64,000 nt of DNA, from assembly GCA_016714015.1 (NCBI GenBank), contig JADJNZ010000001.1:806001-870000 (forward strand), in the 5' to 3' direction. Numbering within the stretch: the stretch's first letter is position 1; each line of letters starts with the position of its first letter. The DNA is from Gemmatimonadota bacterium. Its GTDB lineage: Bacteria > Gemmatimonadota > Gemmatimonadetes > Gemmatimonadales > Gemmatimonadaceae. This document shows positions 46,230 through 54,100 of the stretch, in pieces. Under the pieces are notes generated by a model that was given only the letters and a program-made list of their open reading frames with translations, had not been told where the DNA came from and made no database searches. A program made the position numbers and the translations under genes.

Positions 46230-47092
46230 GCGAGCGACCGTTCTTCTTCGCCCGCGCGTCAACGCGCCTGTTCGGTGTCCTGCACGAGCCGAGCGCGCCC
46301 AGCGCGCGGACCGGTTTCGTCCTCAGCCACCCGTTCGCCGAGGAGAAGCTCTGGAGTCATCGCGTGCTGGTGAGCTTCGCACGCGCACTCGCCGTGCGGG
46401 GACACCCCGTGCTCCGCTTCGACTACATGGGCGCCGGCGACAGCGACGGCACGACGGACCAGACCTCGCTCGAGACGCACCTGGCGGACCTCGAGACGGC
46501 GATCGCGATGCTCGTGCAGCGGATGCCGACCGTCGAGCGGGTAGGACTCGTCGGCCTCCGTCTCGGCGCGTCGATCGCGGCGCGCATCGCCGAGTCCGCC
46601 GGGGAACCCGTTGCGGAGGGCACCGCCCTCGCGCGCGTGCGCGGGGCTCCACTGGTCCTCTGGGATCCCGTGCTCGACGGCGCGGCCTACCTCCAGGAGG
46701 TCCTGCGCACGAACCTGAGTGCCCAGCTCGCCACGCACGGCAAGGTCGTGGAGACGCGTGAGGCGATGGTGCAGCGTATCCGCGACGGAGGCACGGTGAA
46801 CGTCGACGGCTACGAGATCGGGCCTGCGCTCTTCGAATCCGTCTCGGACCCCGGGCTGGTCGGGACAGCCGCGAAGCGGCACGATGGCCCGACGCTCGTG
46901 GTGCCGGTCCTCCCGCCCGGGAAGCCGCGCAAGCCGCAGCCCGCGCTCGAGGCGCTGGCCGCCGCGTATGGCAGGGGCACACTCCTCCCTGTCGAGGAGC
47001 ACCAGTTCTGGCGCGAGATCAAGCAGTTCTACGGTGCCGCGCCGCGACTGCAGGGTGCCACGCTCGACTGGCTCGGAGGACTCGATGGCTGA
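46226..47092 (+). CDS. Alpha/beta-hydrolase fold protein, exosortase-associated type 2
   Basis: A 288-residue alpha/beta-hydrolase-fold protein (GFVLSHPFAEEKLWSHRVLV, VLRFDYMGAGDSDG) of the family known beside acyl-CoA ligases in exosortase loci (hydrolase 2, TIGR03101-like). At the nucleophile elbow it reads GLRLGA, so Arg112 stands where a Ser is expected. It may therefore not be a serine hydrolase and could instead bind an acyl substrate or partner. It overlaps both neighbours: GTGA at the start, 8 bases at the end. Confidence 0.82.
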   Translation: MSERPFFFARASTRLFGVLHEPSAPSARTGFVLSHPFAEEKLWSHRVLVSFARALAVRGHPVLRFDYMGAGDSDGTTDQTSLETHLADLETAIAMLVQRMPTVERVGLVGLRLGASIAARIAESAGEPVAEGTALARVRGAPLVLWDPVLDGAAYLQEVLRTNLSAQLATHGKVVETREAMVQRIRDGGTVNVDGYEIGPALFESVSDPGLVGTAAKRHDGPTLVVPVLPPGKPRKPQPALEALAAAYGRGTLLPVEEHQFWREIKQFYGAAPRLQGATLDWLGGLDG

Positions 47093-48053
47093 GCCACTGG
47101 CGGTGACCTTCCGCAATGCCGAAGGACGTCAGCTCTTCGGCACGCTCCATCTCCCCGATGCGCGTCGCGCCGACGCGCCCGCCGTGGTGCTGTTCTCCCC
47201 AGGCGCGAAGATGCGGATCGGCCCGGGGCGGCTCTACGTGCCGCTGACCGAGATGCTCAATGCGATGGGATACCTCGTGCTGCGCTTCGACTTCTTCGGC
47301 CTCGGCGACAGCGAAGGCGAGCTCGAGGAGTCGCTGCTGGTGGATGTGTACAGCAACATCCAGGTGGGACGCTACGTCACCGACGGGCAGATCGCGCTCG
47401 AGTGGCTCCGGCGCGAGCACGGGGCGACGCGCTTCATCGTCGGTGGCCTCTGCGGCGGGGCGCTCACCGGCCTGCTCGTCGCCGAACGGGAGCCGAGCAT
47501 CGAGGCCCTGCTCTCCATCGGCATGACGGTGACGCTCGATAGCGACAGCGCCATGCCGTCGAAGTACCTCACGCAGTTCGAGCTGGCGCACCTCCGGCAG
47601 GGCTATCTCGCGAAGCTGCTGGACCCGCGTGCGTGGCTGCGCCTGCTCACGTTCCGCAGCGACTTCGGCGTCATCGTGCGGTCGATGCTCGCGGGACTCC
47701 TCAAGAAGCGACGCCCCGGCCCACCCGGCGCCGCATCGGACAGCGGCGCCGGGCTCGTGCCCGCGCTCCCCGCCGAGCAGCTCGCCAACGTCAACCCGCT
47801 GTTCCCGACGGCCTTCTTCGCCTTCCTCGGCCGCGGCGGGAGGGCGCTCATGGTCTTCAGCGAGAAGGACCGGATGCTCGGGGATTGGCGCGAGAAGTTC
47901 GTCGACCTCTATCCCGAGCAGATGCGGCGCTTCGCGCCGCAGGTCACGGAGCACGTCGTGCCCGGGGCGAATCACGTCCTGAGCGAGCGCGCCTGGCAGC
48001 AGGAGATGCACACCGCCGCCCGGACCTGGCTCGGGGCGCTCCCGCGCCCCTGA
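47085..48053 (+). CDS. Alpha/beta-hydrolase fold protein, exosortase-associated type 1
   Basis: A 322-residue relative of hydrolase 1 of exosortase loci (TIGR03100-like), with VVLFSPGAKMRIGPGRLYVP, VLRFDFFGLGDSEGEL and the late His in VVPGANHVLSERAWQ. The nucleophile elbow is GLCGGA, so the candidate nucleophile is Cys123 rather than Ser. GGAGG five bases before ATG 47085 fixes the start. It ends 12 bases from the convergent ACP gene. Acyl transfer or thioester hydrolysis on the ACP is plausible but unproven. Confidence 0.83.
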   Translation: MAEPLAVTFRNAEGRQLFGTLHLPDARRADAPAVVLFSPGAKMRIGPGRLYVPLTEMLNAMGYLVLRFDFFGLGDSEGELEESLLVDVYSNIQVGRYVTDGQIALEWLRREHGATRFIVGGLCGGALTGLLVAEREPSIEALLSIGMTVTLDSDSAMPSKYLTQFELAHLRQGYLAKLLDPRAWLRLLTFRSDFGVIVRSMLAGLLKKRRPGPPGAASDSGAGLVPALPAEQLANVNPLFPTAFFAFLGRGGRALMVFSEKDRMLGDWREKFVDLYPEQMRRFAPQVTEHVVPGANHVLSERAWQQEMHTAARTWLGALPRP

Positions 48054-48065
48054 GCCCGCGCGCGG

Positions 48066-48329
48066 CTACTTGAGCCGCGCGTGCACGAACGCCCCGATCG
48101 CCTCGAGGCTCCCGAGGTTCGCCTCGGTGATCTCGTCGTCGGCGGGCGTCACGCCGAAGGTGTCGGTGAGGAACTGCATCACCTCGAGCACCCCCATCGA
48201 GTCGAGGACGCCCTTCTTCATCAGGCTGTCCGCGTCGGCGATGACGACGCCGGGACGCATGTAGAGGAACTCCTGCTCGATGAACCCGCGCACCTGCGCG
48301 CGGATCTGCTCTTGGGTCCAAGCGGTCAC
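48066..48329 (-). CDS. Acyl carrier protein, exosortase-locus type
   Basis: An 87-residue carrier protein: helix I IRAQVRGFIEQEFLYM, phosphopantetheine site KKGVLDSMGVLEVMQFL (Ser44), then FGVTPADDEITEANLGSLEAI. It ends a minus-strand operon with an asparagine synthase and NadE. An acyl-AMP ligase gene that could load it lies in the divergent operon at 52336-53826. It is distinct in sequence from the Dlt-like carrier at 11.0 kb, so two separate acylation routes appear to exist. Confidence 0.9.
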   Translation of the reverse strand: MTAWTQEQIRAQVRGFIEQEFLYMRPGVVIADADSLMKKGVLDSMGVLEVMQFLTDTFGVTPADDEITEANLGSLEAIGAFVHARLK

Positions 48330-48350
48330 GTGGATCTCCGTCCAGGTTGG

Positions 48351-50312
48351 TCAGCGATGAGCGGGGGTCGGCTCGTGCATCACCACATCGGCCCCCGACG
48401 CGGGGAGCGCGCGCGGCGTGGTCCCCCGCAGGAACTGCTCGTGCCACAGCTGCGTCGAGAGCACGGCGACGATCGCCTGGTTCTCGCGGAAGCCGGTGGC
48501 CTGTCCCCGCCGCGCGCGCCGGGCGAGCCCGTCGACCGCGGCCGGTTCGAAGTACCCGTACTCGCGCACCCGCTCGGCGCTGAGCACGTCCTCCACCCAC
48601 GCGGGCGCCCCGGGCCCGAAGAATGACGGGGCGTCGGGCGCACGGTAGGGCTGCTTGCCGCGCGTCCGGATGGACGGCGGCACGATCTCCTTCGCCCAGC
48701 GGCGCAGGATCTCCTTCTCCTTCAGGCCGAGCAGCTTGGAGCTCGTCGGCAGGCGCGCCGCGAACTCGTAGAGTCGATGGTCGAGGAACGGATAGCGCCC
48801 CTCGATCGCGTGGGCCATCCCCATCCGGTCACCCTGCGAGCTGAGCAGGTATGGCGACAGCAGCGTCTTCATCTCGAGGTAGGCGGCGCGATTGAGCGGC
48901 GACCAGGTGCCGAAGGCCGCCGGCAGTCCGTCGCGCAGCTCGACGAGCGGGTCGCGCGTGGCGCCCGCGCGCATCGACGCGCCGTAGAAATCCTTGATGC
49001 GCGACGTGAGCTGGAACCGCGGCAGGTGCGAGAAGAGCGGATCGTCGGGCGACCCGGCGTCGGTGAAGAACTTCTTCCAGAACTCGCCGCCGCTCGCGCC
49101 CGGCAGGTACTTGTAGATCCGGTCGAACAGCGCCGCGCGCGCCGTGCTCTCGGGATGCCGGCCGGCGAAGAGCCGCACCGACACCTCCTTGAAGAGGTCG
49201 TAGCCGAGGAAGAGCTCATCGGCGCCCTCCCCGGTGAGCACGACCTTGATCCCGCGCTCGCGCGTGAGCTTCGCGAGGTGGTACATCGGCACCGGCGCCG
49301 TGCGGACCAGCGGCGTCTCGGTGTGCCGGATGACGTCGGGGAAGGCGGCGGCGATCACGCCCTGCGAGATGTGCGTGACAGAGTGCTGGCTCCCGATCTC
49401 GCCGGCGAGCTGGTTCTGCCACTCGCTCTCGTCGAACCGCGGGTCCTCGAAGGCGACCGAGAAGGTCCGGAGCGCGAAGGGGGAGGCCTTCGCCGCGAGC
49501 GAGCAGGTGATGCTCGAATCGAGCCCGCCGCTGAGATAGCCACCCACCGGCACGTCCGCCCGGAGCCGCAGCGCGACACCCGTGCGCATCAGCTCGTCGA
49601 GCTCGTGGATCGCCCGCACCGACTCGTCGCGCGCCTCGGGGTAGTCGAGCGTGTACCACGGCTTCACCGTGAGCCGACCGTCCTTCCAGATGGCGTAGTG
49701 CCCCGGCGGCAGCTGCTGCACGCCCTTGAAGGGCGTCCGCGGCGGCAGGGTCGCCCAGTAGGTGAAGACCTCGTCGAGGCCTTCGGGATCGGCCTCGGGC
49801 GCGACCTCGCCGCTCGCGAAGAGCGCCTTCACCTCCGACCCGAAGATGAGGTCGCCATCACGGACGGCCCAGAACAACGGCCGCACGCCGAATCGATCGC
49901 GCGCGAGGATCACCTCGCCGGTCTTGCGGTCGTACAGCGCGAACGCGAACTGCCCGTTGAGGCGATCGAACATCCGCGGGCCCCACTCCTCCCACGCATG
50001 GACGAGCACCTCGGTGTCGCTCACGGTCCGGAAGCGATGGCCGAGGCCCTGGAGCTCGGTCGTGAGCTCCTTGTAGTTGTACGACTCGCCGTTGTAGGTG
50101 ACGACGACGCGCCCCTCCTCGCTCTCGAGCGGCTGCGCGCCACCGGCGAGGTCGACGATGCTGAGGCGCACGTGCGCGAACCCGACCATCGGGCCGGTGA
50201 GGAAGCCGTAGCCGTCAGGGCCGCGATGATGGATCGCGGCCGCCATCCGGCCGAGCGTCTCGAGGTCGACACCGCGCGGCCGTGACCGCGCGATGCCCGC
50301 GATCCCGCACAC
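48351..50312 (-). CDS. asnB: Glutamine-hydrolysing asparagine synthase-type amidotransferase
   Basis: A 653-residue class II amidotransferase with catalytic Cys2 (MCGIAGIARS), glutaminase blocks HHRGPDGYGF and VTYNGESYNYKEL, synthetase PP-loop VGGYLSGGLDSSITCSLAAK and GEGADELFLGYDLFK. The GTG start overlaps the TAG of nadE (TAGTG). It sits between an ACP and an NAD-synthetase-like gene, so it may amidate a substrate on or beside the ACP rather than make asparagine. It is clearly different from the copy at 26-28 kb. Confidence 0.87.
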   Translation of the reverse strand: MCGIAGIARSRPRGVDLETLGRMAAAIHHRGPDGYGFLTGPMVGFAHVRLSIVDLAGGAQPLESEEGRVVVTYNGESYNYKELTTELQGLGHRFRTVSDTEVLVHAWEEWGPRMFDRLNGQFAFALYDRKTGEVILARDRFGVRPLFWAVRDGDLIFGSEVKALFASGEVAPEADPEGLDEVFTYWATLPPRTPFKGVQQLPPGHYAIWKDGRLTVKPWYTLDYPEARDESVRAIHELDELMRTGVALRLRADVPVGGYLSGGLDSSITCSLAAKASPFALRTFSVAFEDPRFDESEWQNQLAGEIGSQHSVTHISQGVIAAAFPDVIRHTETPLVRTAPVPMYHLAKLTRERGIKVVLTGEGADELFLGYDLFKEVSVRLFAGRHPESTARAALFDRIYKYLPGASGGEFWKKFFTDAGSPDDPLFSHLPRFQLTSRIKDFYGASMRAGATRDPLVELRDGLPAAFGTWSPLNRAAYLEMKTLLSPYLLSSQGDRMGMAHAIEGRYPFLDHRLYEFAARLPTSSKLLGLKEKEILRRWAKEIVPPSIRTRGKQPYRAPDAPSFFGPGAPAWVEDVLSAERVREYGYFEPAAVDGLARRARRGQATGFRENQAIVAVLSTQLWHEQFLRGTTPRALPASGADVVMHEPTPAHR

Positions 50313-51316
50313 TAGGTATGCGCTCCGTGATTCCAGCCCAGGTCGACCGACTCGACCAACTGCGGACCGAGGTGCAGGTACTTCGTCGTCAGACGCTTCT
50401 GCTCGACGTCACGCATGGCCCCCTTCACCTGCTCGGGGGTGAGCCCGATCTCGGCCGCTACCGCTTCGGGCGCGATCCCGTGCACGTACGCGTAGACCAC
50501 CTTGTCGAGCGTCTTGGTGGGGAGGAGATAGTAGAACTCCTCCTGCGACTGCGGGAGCGAGAAGGTGTCGGTGGTGGGCGGGCGCGACGTGATCGACTTG
50601 GGGACGCCGAGGTAGTCGGCGATCTGGTAGACCTGGGTCTTGTAGAGATGCGCGATGGGCTTCATGTCGGCGAGCCCGTCGCCCCCCTTCACGAAGAACC
50701 CCTGGTCGTACTCGAGGCGGTTCGGCGTGCCCACCACCGCGTAATGCAGGCGGTCGGCGTGGAAGTACTCGAACATCGTGCGCGCGCGCTGCTTGAAGTT
50801 CGACGCGGCGACGATCTCGCGATACTCGGCCGCGGGCAGGCGCACGCGGCGCTGCTCACCGCCCGGCGGCTGCACGACGATGTAGGTCACGTTGATCGCG
50901 CCACTCTCGAGCCGGTCGCTCGGGAGGGAGAGCTTGCAACCCCAGTCATCACGGAACTCGGGGATCACGCGCCGGATGGCATCATTGCGGCGACGATAGG
51001 CGGCCACGCCCTCGAGCATCGGGGCGATGTCCTCGGTGGTGTGGTCGATGCCGAGCTGCTGGGCGAGCTCGGTCGCGAGCCGCAACGAGTTCGGATCGCT
51101 CTCATGCTCGGGCATGAAGATGCCGAAGACCTTCTTGGGGCCGACGGCGCGAACGGCCAGGGCGGCGCAGACCGAGCTGTCGACGCCGCTGCTCATCCCG
51201 ACGACATAGCCCTTCCGCTTGAAGGACTCGGCGAGGTGTTGCCGCATGGAGGCCACGATGGCCTCGACGGCCTTCTCGACGTCGAGCTGGAGGGCGTTCG
51301 CGATGGTTCCGGACAT
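50312..51316 (-). CDS. nadE: NAD(+) synthetase-like ATP pyrophosphatase
   Basis: A 334-residue adenine-nucleotide alpha-hydrolase with PP-loop YVVGMSSGVDSSVCAALA, the downstream block VVGTPNRLEYDQGFFVKGGD and the motif FGIFMPEHESDPNSLRLA. There is no N-terminal nitrilase-type glutaminase domain, so ammonia would come from elsewhere, possibly the AsnB next to it. It could be the cell's ammonia-dependent NadE. Equally, as its region SITSRPPTTDTFSLPQSQEE departs from the usual NadE text, it could be a relative serving polysaccharide modification. It leads the operon behind a sigma-54-like promoter. Confidence 0.8.
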   Translation of the reverse strand: MSGTIANALQLDVEKAVEAIVASMRQHLAESFKRKGYVVGMSSGVDSSVCAALAVRAVGPKKVFGIFMPEHESDPNSLRLATELAQQLGIDHTTEDIAPMLEGVAAYRRRNDAIRRVIPEFRDDWGCKLSLPSDRLESGAINVTYIVVQPPGGEQRRVRLPAAEYREIVAASNFKQRARTMFEYFHADRLHYAVVGTPNRLEYDQGFFVKGGDGLADMKPIAHLYKTQVYQIADYLGVPKSITSRPPTTDTFSLPQSQEEFYYLLPTKTLDKVVYAYVHGIAPEAVAAEIGLTPEQVKGAMRDVEQKRLTTKYLHLGPQLVESVDLGWNHGAHT

Positions 51317-51370
51317 GGAGGCGTTCTGAGGGGGTGAAGGCGGCGCAAGCTGGCTAGCCAGCATAACATA

Positions 51371-51386
51371 AGCAAGGCGCGTGCCG
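51371..51386 (-). promoter_or_regulatory. Sigma-54-like promoter of the nadE-asnB-ACP operon
   Basis: Minus-strand cGGCAC (51386-51381), 5 bases, TTGCT (51375-51371): only the first base departs from consensus. The predicted start near 51360 leaves a leader of about 45 bases before ATG 51316. It is divergent to the promoter at 51427-51442. Confidence 0.6.
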
Positions 51387-51426
51387 CGTCCGTTGCCCGG
51401 ACTCGACGACTCGGGCAATTTCAGGA

Positions 51427-51442
51427 CGGCGCGCGCCTTGCC
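51427..51442 (+). promoter_or_regulatory. Sigma-54-like promoter of the SGNH lipoprotein / acyl-AMP ligase operon
   Basis: cGGCGC-N5-TTGCC has GG at 51428-51429, GC at 51440-51441 and a perfect TTGC. The predicted start near 51453 is 33 bases before ATG 51486. Confidence 0.5.
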
Positions 51443-51485
51443 AGAGAAGGACAGGCGACACCATCCGGACGCAACGAGGACCACC

Positions 51486-52307
51486 ATGAACCGACTGACG
51501 ATCCGGCCGACCGCCGCCCTGCTCCTGGCGCTGGTCGGCTGCGGAGGCGAGATGCGCAAGGCGAACACCGGGACCCCCCTCCCCGCCCTCGAGGAGGTCA
51601 CTGCGGCAGAATGGCAGCGACTGGCCGAGCGGACTCTGTTCTTCGGGCACCAGTCGGTCGGTGCCAACGTGATGGAGGGGGTGGCCGAGGTGCTCCGCGC
51701 GCACCCGGAGATCCCGCTGCGCGTGATCGAGACAGCCGATCCGGCACGGATCACGGCTCCGGGGCTCTACCACGGCGCGGTGGGCCAGAACGGCGCACCT
51801 GACTCCAAACTCGCAGACTTCGGGCGCATCGCCGCCGCGGTGGGGGACTCGGGGACCGCGATGGTCAAGTTCTGCTACGTCGACGTGGATGCGTCCACGG
51901 ACGCCGAGGCCCTGTTCGCTCGCTACCGCGCGACCGTGGATTCGCTCCGCGCCAGACAGCCGGGCCTGACGCTTGTGCATCTCACGTTGCCGTTGCAGGT
52001 CGATCCCGGCACGCTGTTCCACTGGCGGACCAAGCTGCGCGGAAAGCAGACCCCGTTCCGCACCCTGAACGCCATCCGTGCGCGGTACAACCAGCGGATG
52101 CGGGAGACCTACGGCGGGCGCGAGCCGCTCTTCGACCTCGCGCACTTCCAGTCGCTCTTCCCGGACGGCACCGTGGGCGTCGTCCGACAGGGCGGACAGG
52201 ACGTCGAGTATCTGGCCCCGGAGCTGACTTCGGACGGCGGGCACCTGAACGCGCTCGGACGCCAGCGGATCGCGCAGGCTTTCCTTGTCGCACTCGCGAA
52301 GCTCTGA
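51486..52307 (+). CDS. Lipoprotein with SGNH-like fold
   Basis: The signal ends in a lipobox (LLLALVGCGG; Cys19). The following domain starts with LFFGHQSVGANVMEGV, where GHQS stands for the GDS block, and has MVKFCYVDVDASTDAEAL, LVHLTLPLQVDPGTL and the final LTSDGGHLNALGRQRIAQAF with a catalytic-type His. This pattern is shared by a family of SGNH-like proteins of unknown substrate. GAGG 7 bases before ATG supports the start. It lies 28 bases before the acyl-AMP ligase and probably shares its promoter. Confidence 0.8.
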   Translation: MNRLTIRPTAALLLALVGCGGEMRKANTGTPLPALEEVTAAEWQRLAERTLFFGHQSVGANVMEGVAEVLRAHPEIPLRVIETADPARITAPGLYHGAVGQNGAPDSKLADFGRIAAAVGDSGTAMVKFCYVDVDASTDAEALFARYRATVDSLRARQPGLTLVHLTLPLQVDPGTLFHWRTKLRGKQTPFRTLNAIRARYNQRMRETYGGREPLFDLAHFQSLFPDGTVGVVRQGGQDVEYLAPELTSDGGHLNALGRQRIAQAFLVALAKL

Positions 52308-52335
52308 CCAACGATCTCCTTCGGCGCCATCAGGC

Positions 52336-53826
52336 ATGAACGTCGCGCGACTGCTCTGGGACACCGCGGATGCGGCTGGTGGTCGGCACGCCATCCGCGA
52401 TGCTGATCGCGTGCTTGATTACGCAGCTCTCGTCGGGCGCGCGGCAGCGATCCGCGACGCGCTCGGCTCGAGCGGGACGCGCAAGGGAGACCGCGTCGCG
52501 ATTCTCCTCCCGCACGGCGCCGACAGCGCGGCCGCCTTCTACGGCGCGACCGCCGCAGGCGCCGTCACGACGGTGATCAATTGGCTCTATCGACCGCGGC
52601 AGGTCGAGGCCGTGCTCGAGCACGCCGCGGTCAGCGTGCTCGTCACCACGCGCGAGTGGGCGGCGCTGCAGACCCGTCCCCTCGAGGGCGCGACCCGGCT
52701 GCTCTTCGTCGAGGACATCCCGGCGGTAGGCTCGGGGGGCCCCACCGACGCCGACGGGGCGTCACCCGCGCAGATCACGTACACCTCCGGGTCGTCCGGC
52801 GGTCCGAAGGGTGTCGTGATGAGCCACGACAACCTCATTGCCGGGATCCGCACCGTGGTCCGGTACCTCGGCATCACCGCCGAGGACCGCATCGCGAGTG
52901 TGCTGCCGTTCAGCTTCGTCTATGGGTTCAATCAGCTCAACTGCGCGATCGCGACCGCGGCCCGGCTCGACATCATGACGGCGACCATGGGCGGTGAGCT
53001 CGTGAAGTCGCTCGAGGCCGCCGGGACGACCGTGCTCGCGGGCGTACCCCCGATCTGGATGCAACTGCTCAAGACGCCGGCGTTCCAGACGCCGATCCCG
53101 TCCCTGCGCATCGCGACCTGCGCCGGCGGTCGGCTGAGTCCGGAGGCCGTGCGCGCGGTCCGCGTCGCGCAACCGCAGGCGCAGCTGTTCCTCATGTATG
53201 GGCTCACGGAGGTCTTCCGGAGCACCTTCCTCCCGCCGGACGAGGTCGACGCGCATCCGGATTCGATGGGACGCGCCGTACCGGGGTCCCGCGTGTACGT
53301 CGTGCGGGAGGACGACACCATCGCGGCCGACGGCGAGGTGGGGGAGCTGGTGCATGCCGGACCCACCGTGGCCGTCGGCTACTGGAACGATCCCGAGACC
53401 AGCGCCAAGGTCTTCCGCCGCAACCCGACGGCCGAGGTGGCCGACCCGTCGCTCGCACGCGCGGTCTACTCGGGCGACCTCGTACGGCGCGATCCGGAGG
53501 GGCGGCTCTATTACGTGGGGCGCCGTGATCGCATGATCAAGACTCTGGGTTTCCGCGTGAGCCCGGACGAGATCGCTGACGTGCTGTACGCCTCGAAGCA
53601 GGTGACCGAGGCGGTGGTGACGTCCGAGCCGGATGAGGTACGGGTGGAGCGCATCGTGGCGCACGTGGTGCTGGCGCCTGACGGAACGCTCGATCAGCTC
53701 CGTCGTTGGTGCGGGGTGGAGCTCCCGCGCCACATGCAGCCGGCGCGCTGGGATGTCCGGGACGCACTGCCGAGGAATGCGGCCGGAAAGTTCGACCTCG
53801 TGACGCTCGGCGGGGCGACGAAGTAG
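52336..53826 (+). CDS. Acyl-AMP ligase (acyl-CoA ligase, exosortase-associated type)
   Basis: A 496-residue ANL-superfamily enzyme: ITYTSGSSGGPKGVVMSHDN (P-loop), LFLMYGLTEVFRSTFL (A5), VYSGDLVRRDPEGRLYYVG (A7), RRDRMIKTLGFRVSPDEI (A8) and a C-terminal Lys in LPRNAAGKFDLVTLGG. The type matches the exosortase A-associated ligase (TIGR03098-like), which accompanies an ACP, two hydrolases and an amidotransferase. Here those partners are encoded within 7.6 kb. It probably activates a carboxylic acid and loads the ACP at 48.1 kb. The acid is unknown. It is unlike the proline-type enzyme at 5.5 kb. Confidence 0.87.
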   Translation: MNVARLLWDTADAAGGRHAIRDADRVLDYAALVGRAAAIRDALGSSGTRKGDRVAILLPHGADSAAAFYGATAAGAVTTVINWLYRPRQVEAVLEHAAVSVLVTTREWAALQTRPLEGATRLLFVEDIPAVGSGGPTDADGASPAQITYTSGSSGGPKGVVMSHDNLIAGIRTVVRYLGITAEDRIASVLPFSFVYGFNQLNCAIATAARLDIMTATMGGELVKSLEAAGTTVLAGVPPIWMQLLKTPAFQTPIPSLRIATCAGGRLSPEAVRAVRVAQPQAQLFLMYGLTEVFRSTFLPPDEVDAHPDSMGRAVPGSRVYVVREDDTIAADGEVGELVHAGPTVAVGYWNDPETSAKVFRRNPTAEVADPSLARAVYSGDLVRRDPEGRLYYVGRRDRMIKTLGFRVSPDEIADVLYASKQVTEAVVTSEPDEVRVERIVAHVVLAPDGTLDQLRRWCGVELPRHMQPARWDVRDALPRNAAGKFDLVTLGGATK

Positions 53827-54007
53827 GCGTGGCGAGGGTCCCGCACCCAGGCGTGTGCGCGTCGTGGCGGGCGCGTTACACTGGAGAATCAGGCGTCTGC
53901 TCGCTGGGCACCGATTCGCGCAGAGTGTTCCACTCAAGCCTTTGGAAAGAAAGGAGTTACCGTATCTGACGTCGCTCGGACGATCCTCCTGCTCGACGGC
54001 ATTTTTC

Positions 54008-54035
54008 TTGCGTGGTATAGCATTGTCGTTACATT
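54008..54035 (+). promoter_or_regulatory. Possible sigma-70-type promoter of the lasso-peptide cluster
   Basis: TTGCGT (54008-54013), 16 bases, TACATT (54030-54035), in the only AT-rich patch of the 274-base gap before the precursor gene. It would give a 60-base leader. A TGGCAC at 54068 has no matching -12 block, so sigma-54 control is not supported here. Confidence 0.35.
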
Positions 54036-54100
54036 TTCGTGGACCGCGCCGCGGTTCGGTCCATTGTTGGCACGGCAAGCCCACCCCACACCTCCGCTCC

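Noticed and set aside
54061..54080. TGGCAC before the lasso precursor as a sigma-54 promoter
   Set aside because: No GC or TTGC at the required distance; the lasso cluster more likely uses a sigma-70-type promoter.
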